From contig CAMPDV010000386.1 of assembly GCA_946699065.1 (NCBI GenBank), positions 62,001 through 126,000 on the forward strand: a stretch of 64,000 nt of DNA, written 5' to 3'. Shown here piece after piece: positions 63,982 through 64,000 of this stretch; the first letter of the stretch is position 1, and each line of letters opens with the position of its first letter. A model generated the notes under the pieces. That model ran no database searches. It saw only the letters and a list, made by a program, of their open reading frames with translations, and was not told where the DNA came from. Made by a program: the position numbers and the translations under genes. The DNA is from Loxodes magnus. Lineage: Eukaryota > Ciliophora > Karyorelictea > Loxodida > Loxodidae.

Positions 63982-64000
63982 GATTGTAGAAGAAGAATTA

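Noticed and set aside
1-64000. Tetrahymena/Paramecium code (TGA only as stop)
   Set aside because: It would truncate the Ap4A phosphorylase, the WWE protein, the hydroxylase and all three receptors at conserved Trp positions.

Overview
This window is nuclear DNA from a ciliate with a highly reassigned genetic code. The DNA is extremely AT-rich and standard-code ORFs are short and mostly meaningless. When TAA and TAG are read as Gln and internal TGA as Trp, long recognisable proteins appear. TGA falls on family-conserved Trp positions in the diadenosine tetraphosphate phosphorylase, the WWE domain and the receptor paralogues. The best-supported proteins also end at TGA. This matches the karyorelict code (NCBI table 27, e.g. 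Loxodes or Parduczia); a Condylostoma-like code (table 28) is less likely, and Tetrahymena/Paramecium code is excluded by the TGA=Trp sites. Introns are tiny (17, 18, 20 and 20 nt seen; GTAAG or GTAAT ... TAG). One tRNA-Leu(UAG) without encoded CCA confirms a eukaryotic nuclear genome.

Layout: 1-3265 (+) is the 3' part of a polytopic receptor (copy A) carrying two homopolymer frameshifts. After a gene-empty 4.8 kb come a RING-WWE protein (8115-9524, +), a GC-rich island of unknown identity (about 10119-10470), IFT46 (12210-13451, +), a small two-TM protein (16256-16666, +), a ciliate-type unknown protein (19356-20057, -), an RRM/KH protein with a CysRS-like tail (21240-22696, -), receptor copy B (24129-28133, +), and an FHA/RING-CH/FHA protein (29710-31268, -). 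Then follow an SLX4-like protein (33921-34691, -), a large helical unknown (34777-36410, -), two unknown (+) ORFs (37132-37566, 38000-38773), an F-box/LRR protein (40282-42537, +), an Ap4A phosphorylase (43100-44101, -), a secreted Cys-rich protein (46048-46428, +), a fatty acid 2-hydroxylase with two cytochrome b5 domains (49115-50431, -), tRNA-Leu (51743-51822, +), receptor copy C (53188-57264, -), an RBR-like zinc-finger/PARP protein (57710-61069, +) and a coiled-coil protein at the right edge (-).

Themes: three copies of one receptor family (bilobed periplasmic-binding-like ectodomain, about eight membrane helices, charged cytoplasmic tail) are spread over 57 kb on both strands. Two genes connect ADP-ribosylation with ubiquitin: a RING-WWE protein resembling PAR-reading E3 ligases, and a protein joining RBR-like fingers to a PARP catalytic domain. 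IFT46 reflects the ciliated cell. Genes are single units separated by 0.3-4.8 kb of AT-rich spacer; I see no operons, CRISPR arrays or complete transposons.

Caution: because only TGA can stop, long open frames arise easily by chance. I therefore weighted domain motifs, paralogue alignment and codon texture over ORF length, and several starts and 3' ends remain uncertain.
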